Below are positions 19,701 through 30,610 of a DNA stretch of 64,000 nucleotides, one piece after another (the stretch's first letter is position 1; the number at the start of each line of letters is the position of its first letter). The translations under genes and the position numbers were made by a program. The DNA is from VAZQ01 sp963756715 (GTDB taxonomy: Bacteria; Pseudomonadota; Alphaproteobacteria; Rhizobiales; Xanthobacteraceae), in the NCBI GenBank assembly GCA_963756715.1, contig CAVWOV010000020.1, forward strand, positions 347,454 to 411,453, read 5' to 3'. The notes beneath the pieces are model-generated. The model made no database searches. It was not told where the DNA came from and saw only the letters and a program-made list of their open reading frames with translations.

Positions 19701-20975
19701 ATGACGTCGGGCGAATCAACGAGGAGAGCTGCGTTGCAATACGACGATAACCTGACGACCGAACGGCCGACCTTTGTCACCCATCTCGAATGCTCGGCGA
19801 CCGGCGAGCACTATCCGGCGGATGCGCTGCACAACCTGTCGCGCGCCGGCAAGCCGCTCCTGGTGCGCTATGATCTTCCCGGCGCGCGCAAGGCGCTGAC
19901 CAAGGATGCGCTGGCGCAGCGCCCGCAGGATCTCTGGCGCTATCGCGAACTCCTGCCGGTACGCCGCCTCTCTGACATCGTCAGCCTGGGCGAAGCGGTT
20001 ACGCCGCTGCTCACGCTGCCCAAGCTCGGCAAGGCGCTGGGCGGGGCCGAGATCATCGTCAAGGATGAAGGCCGGCTGCCGACCGGATCGTTCAAGGCGC
20101 GCGGTCTCGTCATGGCGGTGTCGATGGCGAAAGCGCTCGGCGTCACCCACATGGCGATGCCGACCAACGGCAATGCCGGCGCGGCGCTCGCCGCCTATGC
20201 GAGCCATTGCGGCATTCGCACCACCATCTTTTGCCCTGAGGATACGCCGGAGGTGAATGTCAGCGAAATCGCGCTGCAGGGCGCCAGCGTCTATCGCGTC
20301 AACGGGCTGATCGACGATTGCGGCAAGCTGGTCGCCCAAGGCAAGGAACAAGTCGGCTGGTTCGACACCTCGACCTTGAAGGAGCCGTACCGGATCGAAG
20401 GCAAGAAGACGATGGGGCTCGAACTCGCCGAACAACTCGGCTGGCAGGTGCCCGACGTCATCCTCTATCCGACCGGCGGCGGCACCGGCCTGATCGGCAT
20501 GTGGAAGGCGTTCGCCGAGCTCGAGGCGATCGGCTTCATCGGCTCGAAGCGTCCGCGCATGGTGGCGGTGCAGGCGGCGGGCTGCGCGCCGATGGTGCGT
20601 GCCTACGAGCAGGGCGTCGAGCATGCGGCGCGCTGGGAAGACGCGCACACCATCGCATCGGGCATCCGCGTGCCCCAGGCGGTTGGCGATTTTCTTATTC
20701 TGCGGGCGGTGCGCGAGAGCAACGGCTTTGCCATCGCGGTCGACGATGACGCGATCAGTTCGGCGCTCGACGAGGTGGCGCGCGAGGAAGGCTTCCTGAT
20801 GTGTCCGGAGGGTGCGGCAACTTACGCGGCGCTCAAGCAGGGGCTGAAGGACGGCCGCATCAAGCCGACCGAGCGGGCGGTCCTGTTCAATTGCGCCACG
20901 GGCCTGAAATACCCGCTGCCGCCCGTGCACCGTACGCTCGATCGTCACAAGCCGATCGACTTCGCAGCGCTGTGA
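19701..20975 (+). CDS. thrC: Threonine synthase
   Basis: A PLP enzyme that converts O-phosphohomoserine to threonine. The PLP lysine is in LPTGSFKARGLVMAVS, the phosphate loop in TGGGTGLIGMWKAF, and TPLLTLPKLGKALG is the standard substrate-loop opening. The N-terminal zinc-ribbon-like start (THLECSATGEHYPADALHNLS) and the length of 424 residues match the short threonine synthase type. The ATG directly follows the gtrA stop; a later TTG near 19734 would remove the first 11 residues. A second threonine synthase of the long type elsewhere in the genome is common, so this may be a paralog or act on a related substrate. Confidence 0.8.
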   Translation: MTSGESTRRAALQYDDNLTTERPTFVTHLECSATGEHYPADALHNLSRAGKPLLVRYDLPGARKALTKDALAQRPQDLWRYRELLPVRRLSDIVSLGEAVTPLLTLPKLGKALGGAEIIVKDEGRLPTGSFKARGLVMAVSMAKALGVTHMAMPTNGNAGAALAAYASHCGIRTTIFCPEDTPEVNVSEIALQGASVYRVNGLIDDCGKLVAQGKEQVGWFDTSTLKEPYRIEGKKTMGLELAEQLGWQVPDVILYPTGGGTGLIGMWKAFAELEAIGFIGSKRPRMVAVQAAGCAPMVRAYEQGVEHAARWEDAHTIASGIRVPQAVGDFLILRAVRESNGFAIAVDDDAISSALDEVAREEGFLMCPEGAATYAALKQGLKDGRIKPTERAVLFNCATGLKYPLPPVHRTLDRHKPIDFAAL

Positions 20976-21024
20976 TACGCGCGCTGTGAACGCGCGCTAT
21001 GACACCGACGGGACTGCGCTGCGG

Positions 21025-23398
<2,374 letters not shown>

Positions 23399-23418
23399 GC
23401 ACGGCCCGCTTGCGACAG

Positions 23419-23435
23419 ATACCCCTGGGGGGTAT
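23419..23435. promoter_or_regulatory. CsoR-type operator between copA and csoR
   Basis: ATACCCC TGG GGGGTAT, a perfect 7-bp inverted repeat around three bases. G-tract palindromes of this form are the known operators of CsoR/RcnR repressors. It sits 10 bases before the csoR ATG and 21 bases before the copA start on the other strand, so it can repress both. Confidence 0.8.
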
Positions 23436-23444
23436 ATAGCGGCC

Positions 23445-23720
23445 ATGCGCAAGGAAGCCAAGACGTCATGCCTGCGGCGGCTCAACCGCATCGAGGGCCA
23501 GGTGCGCGGGCTCGCGCGCATGGTGGAGGACGACCGCTACTGCATCGACCTCATCACGCAGATCGCGGCGGTGCGCGCGGCGCTGCGGCGGGCCGAGGAG
23601 GAGATCCTGGAGGATCACGTGGCGCACTGCGTCGAGCACGCCATTGCGAGCGGTAACAAGCGCGAGCAGCGCCGCAAGGTCAATGAACTGATGGACGTGC
23701 TCAGCCGCGCCGACCGGTAG
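23445..23720 (+). CDS. csoR: CsoR-family copper-sensing repressor
   Basis: A 91-residue all-helical DUF156 repressor. The Cu(I) ligands of CsoR are present in the x-H-C order: Cys in DDRYCIDLI, then His and Cys in LEDHVAHCVEHA. The DNA-binding helix is typical (RLNRIEGQVRGLARM). Cu(I) binding releases the DNA, opening copA. The ATG at 23445 follows the operator; 16 more codons are open upstream but overlap the operator and are unlikely to be translated. The gene faces away from copA. Confidence 0.88.
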   Translation: MRKEAKTSCLRRLNRIEGQVRGLARMVEDDRYCIDLITQIAAVRAALRRAEEEILEDHVAHCVEHAIASGNKREQRRKVNELMDVLSRADR

Positions 23721-23780
23721 GGGCCCATCTCGTTTTCGGTGCGGCCTCGTATGAATTTTCGTTCGCGCCCATGCACTCTC

Positions 23781-23862
23781 TCGTTCCCGCGGAAGCGGGA
23801 ACTGAGCGCAGAGAGCTCGGTGTTTGCGACTCTCGTCCCCACGTGCGCGGGGACGAACGGTC
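23781..23862. repeat. Two small GC palindromes downstream of csoR
   Basis: GTTCCCGCGGAAGCGGGAAC and CGTCCCCACGTGCGCGGGGACG lie about 40 bases apart. They look like dispersed rhizobial palindromes and one may also terminate csoR transcription. No gene was seen between 23721 and 23917. Confidence 0.45.
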
Positions 23863-23917
23863 AGGCCTCGTGATGGCTCAGACCGGAAGTAATACCACCG
23901 GGTCTATGTGTTGGCGA

Positions 23918-24133
23918 TCAGCGCGAATGACCGGCCAGCGGACAGGTCGAAAACCCAAGCAGGCTGTAGAGCGGGCAAACTCCAAACACGGCCGTCAGAA
24001 TAGGAACGACGCCGATCCAGCCGACCCAGTTCCAGCCGGTTTTTGGAAATCCGACGCCCAGCGCGAACGCGATCAGCACGATCCCGACGACAATGCGGGC
24101 GACACGGTCAAACGGTCCGACATTGGTGTTCAT
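23918..24133 (-). CDS. DUF2892 (YgaP-like) small membrane protein
   Basis: A 71-residue inner-membrane protein with two helices: MNTNVGPFDRVARIVVGIVL opens the family, and FGVCPLYSLLGFSTCPLAG closes it. Members are often fused or next to rhodanese domains, as in YgaP. Here it is alone. The start at 24133 follows the family N-terminus; a further 16 codons upstream are open. Confidence 0.85.
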   Translation of the reverse strand: MNTNVGPFDRVARIVVGIVLIAFALGVGFPKTGWNWVGWIGVVPILTAVFGVCPLYSLLGFSTCPLAGHSR

Positions 24134-24249
24134 GGCGAAGCCTCGGGTTGCAGCTTGTAGAAAGTTCTCTACAGCGGCCACCGCGGGCGGCCTTGACGCA
24201 GATCAACGGCAGACTGCCGGCGATCGTCGCCTCAAACACGATCGTCGTC

Positions 24250-25488
24250 TCAAACATCGGCAAGCCCTTTCGCCGCTGGGGTCGCGTGGCCTTTATCATC
24301 GGGCTTCCAGCCGTAGAGCCAATCATAGTGCCTGATGAGACGATTTCCGCCCATCGCGACCAGCGCGAAGGCTCGCAGAAACGCCTCCATGCCGCCCATG
24401 TGGTAGATGAGCCCGTTGCGCCGGGCGGCACGCTGGGTGCGCGCGGTGCGCGGCCGGCGCTCATGCTCGTAGCGGCGCATGGCGGCGGTCATATCGCCCG
24501 GGGTGCGCGCCAGGCTCTGCCCAAGTACGGCGGCGTCTTCGATTGCCATCGCGGCGCCCTGCGCCAGATAGGGCAGCATCGGATGGGCGGCGTCGCCGAG
24601 CAGCGTGATCGGGCCGCTGCTCCAGCGCCGCAGCGGCTCACGATCGTACAGCGCCCATTTCTGCCAGCGCTTGGGCGTGGCGAGGAGTGCGCGCGCCAGC
24701 GCCGGCCACGCGCCGGCCGGGAATCGTTCCAGGAGCTCGGCGCGGTCGCCAGGCGCGGTCCAGCCCGGTTCGGTCCAGTCGTCGCGGATGATGGCGACGA
24801 TGTTGACGAGTTGTCCGCCCTTGACCGGGTAATGGACGAGATGGGCATTGCGGCCGAGCCAGAGGGTCACAGCGGGTGTGCGCAGGTCCGCGACGACTTC
24901 ATCGGCCGGTGCGAGGGCGCGCCACGCGGTGTGATTGGCAAAGCGCGGCGGATAGCTGTCGCCCAGGCAGCCGCGCAGGTGTGACCAGATCCCGTCGGCT
25001 GCAACGAGCGCGATGCCGCGTTCCTCCGTCGCGCGGCCGCCGGCAAGGCCCGCGGCGGTGACGCCATTGCGGTGGTGGGTGAAGTCCTCAATGCGGGTGC
25101 CGAGATGCAACGCGATATCGGGATGCGCGTTCACCGCCTCGACCAGCACAGCCTGGAGATCGCCGCGGTGGATCACCCAGTAGGGGGCGCCGTAGCGCTG
25201 CGCGACGGCGGCGCCGAGCGGCGCACGGGCGAGCATGCGGGCGCTGCCCGCGCTCATCACTCTGAGCTCTTCGGGAGCGACGACGTGCGGCCGCAACTGC
25301 TCGCCGAGCCCTAGCGCAATGAGAATGCGCGATGCGTTGGACGAGAGCTGGATACCGGCACCGGCTTCTTCCAGCCGTTGGGCCTGGTCGTAGATGGCGA
25401 CCCGGAACCCCTGCTGCGCGATCGTTAGCGCCGCGGTCAGGCCGCCGATGCCGGCGCCGGCAATCATGACGGTCCGCGAGGGCGCCAC
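24250..25488 (-). CDS. FAD-dependent aromatic-ring monooxygenase
   Basis: A class A flavoprotein hydroxylase of the salicylate/3-hydroxybenzoate 6-hydroxylase type. Motifs in order: MIAGAGIGGLTAALTIAQQG (ADP of FAD), VIHRGDLQAVLVEAV, LVAADGIWSHLR (DG motif) and ITLLGDAAHPMLPYLAQGAAMAIEDA (GD motif). It would hydroxylate a phenolic acid with NAD(P)H and oxygen. I prefer the GTG at 25488, with GGAG upstream, to the GTG at 25545, which overlaps the previous gene. The zinc-finger gene upstream ends 27 bases before it on the same strand, so the two may share a transcript. Confidence 0.8.
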   Translation of the reverse strand: MAPSRTVMIAGAGIGGLTAALTIAQQGFRVAIYDQAQRLEEAGAGIQLSSNASRILIALGLGEQLRPHVVAPEELRVMSAGSARMLARAPLGAAVAQRYGAPYWVIHRGDLQAVLVEAVNAHPDIALHLGTRIEDFTHHRNGVTAAGLAGGRATEERGIALVAADGIWSHLRGCLGDSYPPRFANHTAWRALAPADEVVADLRTPAVTLWLGRNAHLVHYPVKGGQLVNIVAIIRDDWTEPGWTAPGDRAELLERFPAGAWPALARALLATPKRWQKWALYDREPLRRWSSGPITLLGDAAHPMLPYLAQGAAMAIEDAAVLGQSLARTPGDMTAAMRRYEHERRPRTARTQRAARRNGLIYHMGGMEAFLRAFALVAMGGNRLIRHYDWLYGWKPDDKGHATPAAKGLADV

Positions 25489-25514
25489 GGGGAACGTCTC
25501 CGCCGCGGCGAAAC

Positions 25515-25763
25515 TCAGGCCGTCGCCGCTTCCGGCAGCGCACACTCCGGCGGGCGCGCGGCGTGGGGATCAAGGGCCGGATCGTGACGGAACAGCGTCG
25601 AGCAATAGGGACAGATGATTTCGGTCGCGTCCCCCATGTCGAGGAAGACATGCGGATGGTCGAATGGCGGCATTGCGCCCACGCACATGAACTCCTGGGC
25701 GCCGATCTCGATCACCGGCACACCGACCGTGTTGTGGAAATGGGGAACTATTCTCTCCGCCAT
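25515..25763 (-). CDS. NDUFS6-like zinc-finger (zf-CHCC) protein
   Basis: An 82-residue protein with the pattern Cys (FMCVG), His (FDHPHVFLDMG), Cys-x2-Cys (IICPYCSTLF). This is the zf-CHCC domain of the complex I accessory subunit NDUFS6 and its alphaproteobacterial relatives. The role in bacteria is probably in respiratory complex I assembly or stability. The start at 25763 (MAERIVPHFHNTVG) is the family start. It lies immediately upstream of the monooxygenase gene. Confidence 0.85.
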   Translation of the reverse strand: MAERIVPHFHNTVGVPVIEIGAQEFMCVGAMPPFDHPHVFLDMGDATEIICPYCSTLFRHDPALDPHAARPPECALPEAATA

Positions 25764-26005
25764 CTGGCAAATCCGCCTTCCGAACCCGCCGGCCCGCAGG
25801 CAGGCACGAGCGCGCCGCACCATAACGATCCGGGCTATCAATTCCTAGGGTCGGCATCTGGTAATCTGCCGACGGACGAGGGTGTTTCCGGGGCAAATCC
25901 GGGCCGGCGCGTTAACGAATCGGCGGATTTTTCCCTTCGGGGCATCTTGCCGGAACACTTGTGGATCACGACGTGATGTTAACGGGGGCGGGAGATAGTG
26001 GCTCG

Positions 26006-27307
26006 ATGACCGGAGCGCGGATCGCATTGCCGCTCTGCTTGGCGGTGGGCGTTGCGATCGCTGCGCTCGCAGTGCTTCCGCTTGGCTGGGAGGCACAATC
26101 GCTGATCGCCGCGCAGGACGATCCGGTGGCGCTGGCCGATCACGCGGTTTCCCGCACATTGAATGCAAAGGTCGCCGCGCGGGAAATCGATGCCGCGCTC
26201 GCCGCCAACGATGTCGATCTCGCCAACAGCTTCCTCGAGCTTGCGCGGGAACAGAAGGTGCCTGTCGATCCGGCGCTGGTCGCCAAGGTCGATGCGGCCA
26301 ACAGCGTCACCGCCAGTGCCGGCCGTCACGTCGGGAACTTCGCCAAGGGGCTTGTCACCGGTGAACCGGACGACCTGGTCGGGCTGGCCGGCACCGCGGT
26401 CGGTGATCTCTTTGTGTTCGGCGACATCCGCGACGCGGTGCGCGAAGGCTCGCGCCTGGCCTCAGGTCAGGAGGCAAACGAACTGATTCTCGGGCTCGCC
26501 TGCGTCGGCCTGGCGGTCACGGCCGGGACCGTCGTGACGCTTGGGGTTACGGCGCCGGTCCGCCTCGGACTGACCCTGGTGAAGGCAACGGTCAAGACCG
26601 GCAGGCTCACCGGCAGGATGGCACTTTGGATGGGCCGCGCAATGCGGGAGGTGATCGATCTGGGCGGACTCAAGCGCGCCGTCAGCGGCGCCTCGATCAC
26701 GCGGCCGCTGGTCGCGGTGCGGGCCGCCCGCGAGGCCGTCAAGGTCGAGAAGGCCGACGGTCTCGTCAAGCTCGTGGGCGATGTCGGACGCGTGCAGGCG
26801 AAGGCCGGCACCCAGGCGGCGCTCGACGGCCTCAAGCTCGCCCACGGTCCGCGCGACATGGCTAAGGTCGCGACCTTGGCGGCGGCCAAGGGCGGCAAGA
26901 CACGTGCGATCCTCAAGCTCGCCGGCCGCGGCGCCATCATGCTGACGATGGGCACGTTCAATCTCGCGATGTGGATGTTCTGGGCGGTCTTCACGATCTT
27001 CGGCTTCGTCTCATCGCTCAAGCGCATGACCGAGCGTTCGACCGAACGTTACTGCGCGCGCCGCCGCGCCCGGATCGCGCGCCGGGCGCGCAAGCTGGCG
27101 CGGGCGCAAGCCCTTGAAGCGATCCAGCAGCAGGCAACGCCCGTCACCGCCGTAGAGCCACAGCACCAGGTTCATGCCGCGTCGCCGAGCCTCGCGCCGC
27201 GCGCGGCGGCCGCGGCAGGTGCTGCGCTCAAGCAGCCGTCATGGCTCGACTTTGCCGCGCCGCGCGACGACGCATTCGGGGGCGGGCTGCGCACCCGGAC
27301 TGCATGA
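26006..27307 (+). CDS. Membrane protein of unknown function, three helices, basic tail
   Basis: A 433-residue protein that I do not recognise beyond a resemblance to rhizobial hypothetical proteins. It has an N-terminal helix (IALPLCLAVGVAIAALAVLP), a soluble helical part (ALADHAVSRTLNAKVAAREI), a hydrophobic region near residue 160-190 and a further helix (AIMLTMGTFNLAMWMFWAVF) at about 310. The C-terminal tail is strongly basic (RRRARIARRARKLARAQA) and should lie in the cytoplasm. In-frame starts at 25961 and 25976 are possible; 26006 gives the best membrane start. Confidence 0.6.
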   Translation: MTGARIALPLCLAVGVAIAALAVLPLGWEAQSLIAAQDDPVALADHAVSRTLNAKVAAREIDAALAANDVDLANSFLELAREQKVPVDPALVAKVDAANSVTASAGRHVGNFAKGLVTGEPDDLVGLAGTAVGDLFVFGDIRDAVREGSRLASGQEANELILGLACVGLAVTAGTVVTLGVTAPVRLGLTLVKATVKTGRLTGRMALWMGRAMREVIDLGGLKRAVSGASITRPLVAVRAAREAVKVEKADGLVKLVGDVGRVQAKAGTQAALDGLKLAHGPRDMAKVATLAAAKGGKTRAILKLAGRGAIMLTMGTFNLAMWMFWAVFTIFGFVSSLKRMTERSTERYCARRRARIARRARKLARAQALEAIQQQATPVTAVEPQHQVHAASPSLAPRAAAAAGAALKQPSWLDFAAPRDDAFGGGLRTRTA

Positions 27308-27335
27308 AGCCGGTCTTGGGCTGATTGTCCGCGTT

Positions 27336-28088
27336 ATGAACCGTTTTCACCACGGCGACGTCGAGATTGCATTCCTCGTTGAAGGCGAGGGCGAGCCGAT
27401 CGTGCTCGTTCACGGCTTTGCCTCCAATGCTGTCGTCAACTGGGTCAACCCGGGCTGGGTCACGACGCTGACCCGCGCCGGCCGGCGGGTGATCGCGTTC
27501 GACAATCGCGGCCACGGCCAATCCACCAAGCTCTACGACCCGGACGCCTATCACAGTGCGGCGATGGCCGAGGACATCCGCGCACTGATGGATCATCTTG
27601 ATATCGAGCGCGCTGACGTCATGGGGTATTCCATGGGCGCGCGCATCTCCGCCTTCATGGCGCTCGCGCATCCGCAGCGCGTGCGCAGCGCGGTCTTCGG
27701 CGGCCTCGGCATCAACCTGGTGGAGGGCCAGGCGCTGCCGCCAACCGTCGCCGACGCCATGGAGGCGCCGTCGCTCGCTGATGTGCAGGATCCGTTCGGC
27801 CGCACCTTCCGCGCATTCGCCGAACAGACCAAGTCCGATCTCAAGGCGCTGGCGGCGTGCATCCGCGGTTCACGGCAGACGCTGTCGCGCGACGAGGTCG
27901 CCGCGATCAGCGTGCCGGTGCTGGTTGCGGTCGGAGCCAAGGATTTCGTCGCGGGTTCGCCGGACGAGTTGGCGGCGCTCATCCCGGCTGCGCAGGCTCT
28001 GGACATTCCCGGCCGCGATCACATGCTTGCGGTCGGCGACAAGGTCTTCAAGCAGGGCGTACTGGCTTTCCTCGATGCGCGGTTGTGA
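27336..28088 (+). CDS. Alpha/beta hydrolase
   Basis: A 250-residue hydrolase. The oxyanion motif is VLVHGFASNAVVNWV, the nucleophile elbow is DVMGYSMGARIS (Ser in GYSMG), the acid is in VLVAVGAKDFVAG and the histidine in DIPGRDHMLAVGD. This set of motifs resembles 3-oxoadipate enol-lactonase-like or fluoroacetate-dehalogenase-like esterases. The substrate is unknown. Start at 27336 (MNRFHHGDVEIAF) is chosen by family length. Confidence 0.85.
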   Translation: MNRFHHGDVEIAFLVEGEGEPIVLVHGFASNAVVNWVNPGWVTTLTRAGRRVIAFDNRGHGQSTKLYDPDAYHSAAMAEDIRALMDHLDIERADVMGYSMGARISAFMALAHPQRVRSAVFGGLGINLVEGQALPPTVADAMEAPSLADVQDPFGRTFRAFAEQTKSDLKALAACIRGSRQTLSRDEVAAISVPVLVAVGAKDFVAGSPDELAALIPAAQALDIPGRDHMLAVGDKVFKQGVLAFLDARL

Positions 28089-28172
28089 CGAGGCCGTCGC
28101 ATCGGCGCCGGGGAGGGGCCTTCCGCCGCGGACCGCCGCCGCCCATATAGGTCGGGGGCGCGTGCTCCCATG

Positions 28173-28251
28173 CTAGTGGAGTGGATTTGACGTTCGCTAC
28201 CCGCCTCGCCGCGAGCCCACGAAGCGAACGTCAAATCCAAAACTCCACTAG
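28173..28251. repeat. Palindromic MITE-like element, copy 1
   Basis: 79 bases from CTAGTGGAGT to ACTCCACTAG. The inner arms are GGATTTGACGTTCGC and GCGAACGTCAAATCC around a non-palindromic loop. The termini CTAGTGG/CCACTAG are shared with the next element. CTAG at the ends could be a target or part of the repeat. Confidence 0.8.
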
Positions 28252-28263
28252 TACCTTATAGTT

Positions 28264-28340
28264 GCTAGTGGTCCTTTGATTCTAACATTCGCAAAATAGC
28301 CTGCCGAAAAGGGATGCGAATGTTAGAATTGGACCACTAG
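28264..28340. repeat. Palindromic MITE-like element, copy 2 (different core)
   Basis: 77 bases from CTAGTGGTCC to GGACCACTAG, arms GATTCTAACATTCGC and GCGAATGTTAGAATT. It has the same ends as the neighbouring element but another arm sequence, and lies 12 bases after it, just upstream of cysE. Confidence 0.8.
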
Positions 28341-28379
28341 GATAAGCAGACGACAGGACCGGTTTCGCAGGAGATGGCG

Positions 28380-29204
28380 ATGGCCCAGCAGCAGGCGAAA
28401 GCGCGCGGCAAGCTTGACCAGGTCGACCCGGTCTGGGGACGTATTCGTGACGAAGCCGAAGCGATCGTGCGCAACGAGCCCGAGCTCGCCACCTTCATCT
28501 ATTCGACCATCCTGCATCATGACACGCTGGAAGCCGCGGTGATCCACCGCGTGACCGAACGGCTCGACAGTGCCGATGTCTCGGCCGAACTGATCCGGCA
28601 GGCCTATGCCGAAGCGATCGGGAGCGAGCCCGCGATCGGCACGGCGTTCCGCGCCGACATCGTAGCGACCTTCGACCGCGATCCCGCGACCGGCCGTTTC
28701 ATCGAGCCGGTGCTCTACTTCAAGGGCTTCCATGCCATCCAGACCCATCGGCTGGCGCATTGGCTGTGGGGCAAGGGCCGCAAGGATTTTGCCTATTACC
28801 TGCAGAGCCGCTCCTCCGCGGCATTCCAGACCGACATCAATCCGGCGGTGCGCATTGGCCGCGGCATTTTCCTCGATCATGCCACCGGCCTCGTCGTCGG
28901 CGAGACCGCCGTGATCGAAGACGATGTCTCGATCCTGCAGGACGTGACGCTCGGTGGAACCGGCAAGGAAGATGGCGACCGCCATCCGAAAATCCGTCAC
29001 GGCGTGTTGATCGGCGCCGGCGCCAAGATCTTGGGCAACATCGAAGTCGGCCATTGCGCGCGTGTCGCGGCAGGCTCCGTCGTGCTCAAGCCGGTGCCCC
29101 ATAACACCACCGTCGCGGGCGTGCCCGCCAGGGTTATCGGCGAAGCCGGCTGTCCCGAGCCGTCGCGCACCATGGACCAGATGTTTCAAGATATTGACAT
29201 CTGA
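28380..29204 (+). CDS. cysE: Serine O-acetyltransferase
   Basis: The first enzyme of cysteine synthesis: it makes O-acetylserine from serine and acetyl-CoA. It has the N-terminal helical domain (DPVWGRIRDEAEAIVRNEP) and a left-handed beta helix with RIGRGIFLDHATGLVVGETA, the active-site His being in LDHATG, followed by SILQDVTLGGTGK and IGAGAKILGNIEVG. 274 residues is normal for the family. I chose the ATG at 28380 because AGGAG lies 6 bases upstream; the ATG at 28374 directly abuts it. The palindromic pair at 28173-28340 forms its leader region. Confidence 0.92.
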   Translation: MAQQQAKARGKLDQVDPVWGRIRDEAEAIVRNEPELATFIYSTILHHDTLEAAVIHRVTERLDSADVSAELIRQAYAEAIGSEPAIGTAFRADIVATFDRDPATGRFIEPVLYFKGFHAIQTHRLAHWLWGKGRKDFAYYLQSRSSAAFQTDINPAVRIGRGIFLDHATGLVVGETAVIEDDVSILQDVTLGGTGKEDGDRHPKIRHGVLIGAGAKILGNIEVGHCARVAAGSVVLKPVPHNTTVAGVPARVIGEAGCPEPSRTMDQMFQDIDI

Positions 29205-29269
29205 TTAGTGTCCCGGTTGCCTCAGGCGGCGACCCGTGCCACGGTCGTTCGATTGCAGGAGTGTGTGCC

Positions 29270-29704
29270 GTGGACGTCCAGGAAGTCAGGAAGCTCGACG
29301 CCTATCTCAAGCGCTTGTTCGGCAACGCGCGTATCCGCGTCGTTCCGCGAGAGCAGGATAGCGCCAGTGTGTTCGTCGGCGACGAGAATGTCGGCTCGCT
29401 GGTGCTTGACGACGACGATGATGACGACGAGCGTTCCTACAATTTCGAGATGAAGATCACCCTGAGCGATGCGACCGGCAAGACGCCCGACATCAAGAAG
29501 CTCGACGCCTATCTCAAGCACAAGTTCGACAGCGAACGGATTCGTGTCGTGCCGCGGTTGAAGAAAAAGGATTCCGCCGAGGTCTATGTCGGCGAGGAAT
29601 ACGTCGGCGTTCTGTTCTTCGACGAGAAGGACGCGCGGTCATCGTTCTTCGAGTTGCCCATCCTGGCGCTCGATCTGGACGAGCCGGGCCTGCTCAACAG
29701 CTAA
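29270..29704 (+). CDS. DUF3126 protein with an internal tandem duplication
   Basis: A 144-residue cytoplasmic protein of a short alphaproteobacterial family of unknown function, normally one domain of about 65 residues. Here the domain occurs twice: KLDAYLKRLFGNARIRVVPR with SASVFVGDENVGSLVLDD, then KLDAYLKHKFDSERIRVVPR with SAEVYVGEEYVGVLFFDE. An acidic run of eight Asp/Glu links the halves. GTG at 29270 has AGGAG 8 bases upstream and matches the domain start; an in-frame GTG at 29261 is weaker. Confidence 0.75.
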   Translation: MDVQEVRKLDAYLKRLFGNARIRVVPREQDSASVFVGDENVGSLVLDDDDDDDERSYNFEMKITLSDATGKTPDIKKLDAYLKHKFDSERIRVVPRLKKKDSAEVYVGEEYVGVLFFDEKDARSSFFELPILALDLDEPGLLNS

Positions 29705-29715
29705 TGCGGCCGGCG

Positions 29716-30450
29716 TCAGCCGCGCGGCCGTAGCCCAGCGATCAGCCGGTCGATCTTCGTCGCTACCGTCCGCCAGTCGTTGAGCCAGTCGCGCGGAAAT
29801 CGCACCACGATGTCGGCTTTCTCGATCCGCCGCTCGTAGAGACAGACGCCGCGGGTGGGACCCACGGCGTTGCGCGTGCAGCGCACGAAGAAGCCGGCAT
29901 TGGCCGGCGGCTCATAAATCAGATCCTCGCCTTGATATGGCGTGCCGTCGCGGAATGACAGTATAAGCAATCCCGCCGGTCCGTTCAGCGCTTCGGCCGC
30001 CGCATAGCGTGGATAGATCGCCCGTAACCGTTCGTCCGGCGCCAGCGTTTCGCCGGCCCCCTGCAGGGTGACGAACAGCCGCTCGATCGTGGGCGGCGGC
30101 GCTGCCGGATCCGGCGCCAGCGTGGTGCGTTTGACATTTGGATCGAACGGCTCGAGCGAGGGCCACTCGAAAGCCAGGTCGATGCGCTCATGAGCCCCGG
30201 CTCTTCGCTGGATCGGCACGCGGATCGCGGCCGGCGGCACGTTGAATGCAACGCCCGCGATCGTCACCGGGAGGGCCGGCGCGTCGGGCCCGACCGCGCC
30301 CGGCCAGCGTGGCCACAGCAGATAGACGATGAAGCCGACGGCCACGCAGGCGAACAGCACGACGACGAACGGAAGCACCGCGAGCCCGCGGCCCATGCGG
30401 CGCGAGCGTGGTGGCGGCTTTCGAATACGGCTGCCGGTAATGGCGGTCAT
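29716..30450 (-). CDS. Single-pass membrane protein of unknown function
   Basis: A 244-residue protein with a basic N-terminus (RIRKPPPRSRRMGRG), one helix at about residues 22-45 (LAVLPFVVVLFACVAVGFIV) and a periplasmic domain. It ends in PRDWLNDWRTVATKIDRLIAGL, a pattern I know from rhizobial hypothetical proteins. Two periplasmic cysteines (VRCTRN, GVCLY) may pair. No catalytic motif was seen. It converges with the DUF3126 gene, 12 bases apart. Confidence 0.65.
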   Translation of the reverse strand: MTAITGSRIRKPPPRSRRMGRGLAVLPFVVVLFACVAVGFIVYLLWPRWPGAVGPDAPALPVTIAGVAFNVPPAAIRVPIQRRAGAHERIDLAFEWPSLEPFDPNVKRTTLAPDPAAPPPTIERLFVTLQGAGETLAPDERLRAIYPRYAAAEALNGPAGLLILSFRDGTPYQGEDLIYEPPANAGFFVRCTRNAVGPTRGVCLYERRIEKADIVVRFPRDWLNDWRTVATKIDRLIAGLRPRG

Positions 30451-30610
30451 CGGCTGCGAGCGGGCCCGGACGAATCAATGCGCAGTATGACACGCGACCG
30501 CCGATGTGCAGGAATTGCTCAGCGCCGCGCGCGTTAACCGTTCAGTTAAGGATATGGTGGCGGGGCTCAGATCGCTCTGCGAAAGAATGCACTCCGGACG
30601 GGGGAGTGCC

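Noticed and set aside
30530..30550. CtrA box upstream of the 30611 gene
   Set aside because: TTAACCGTTCAGTTAA has 8 bases between the half sites instead of 7.
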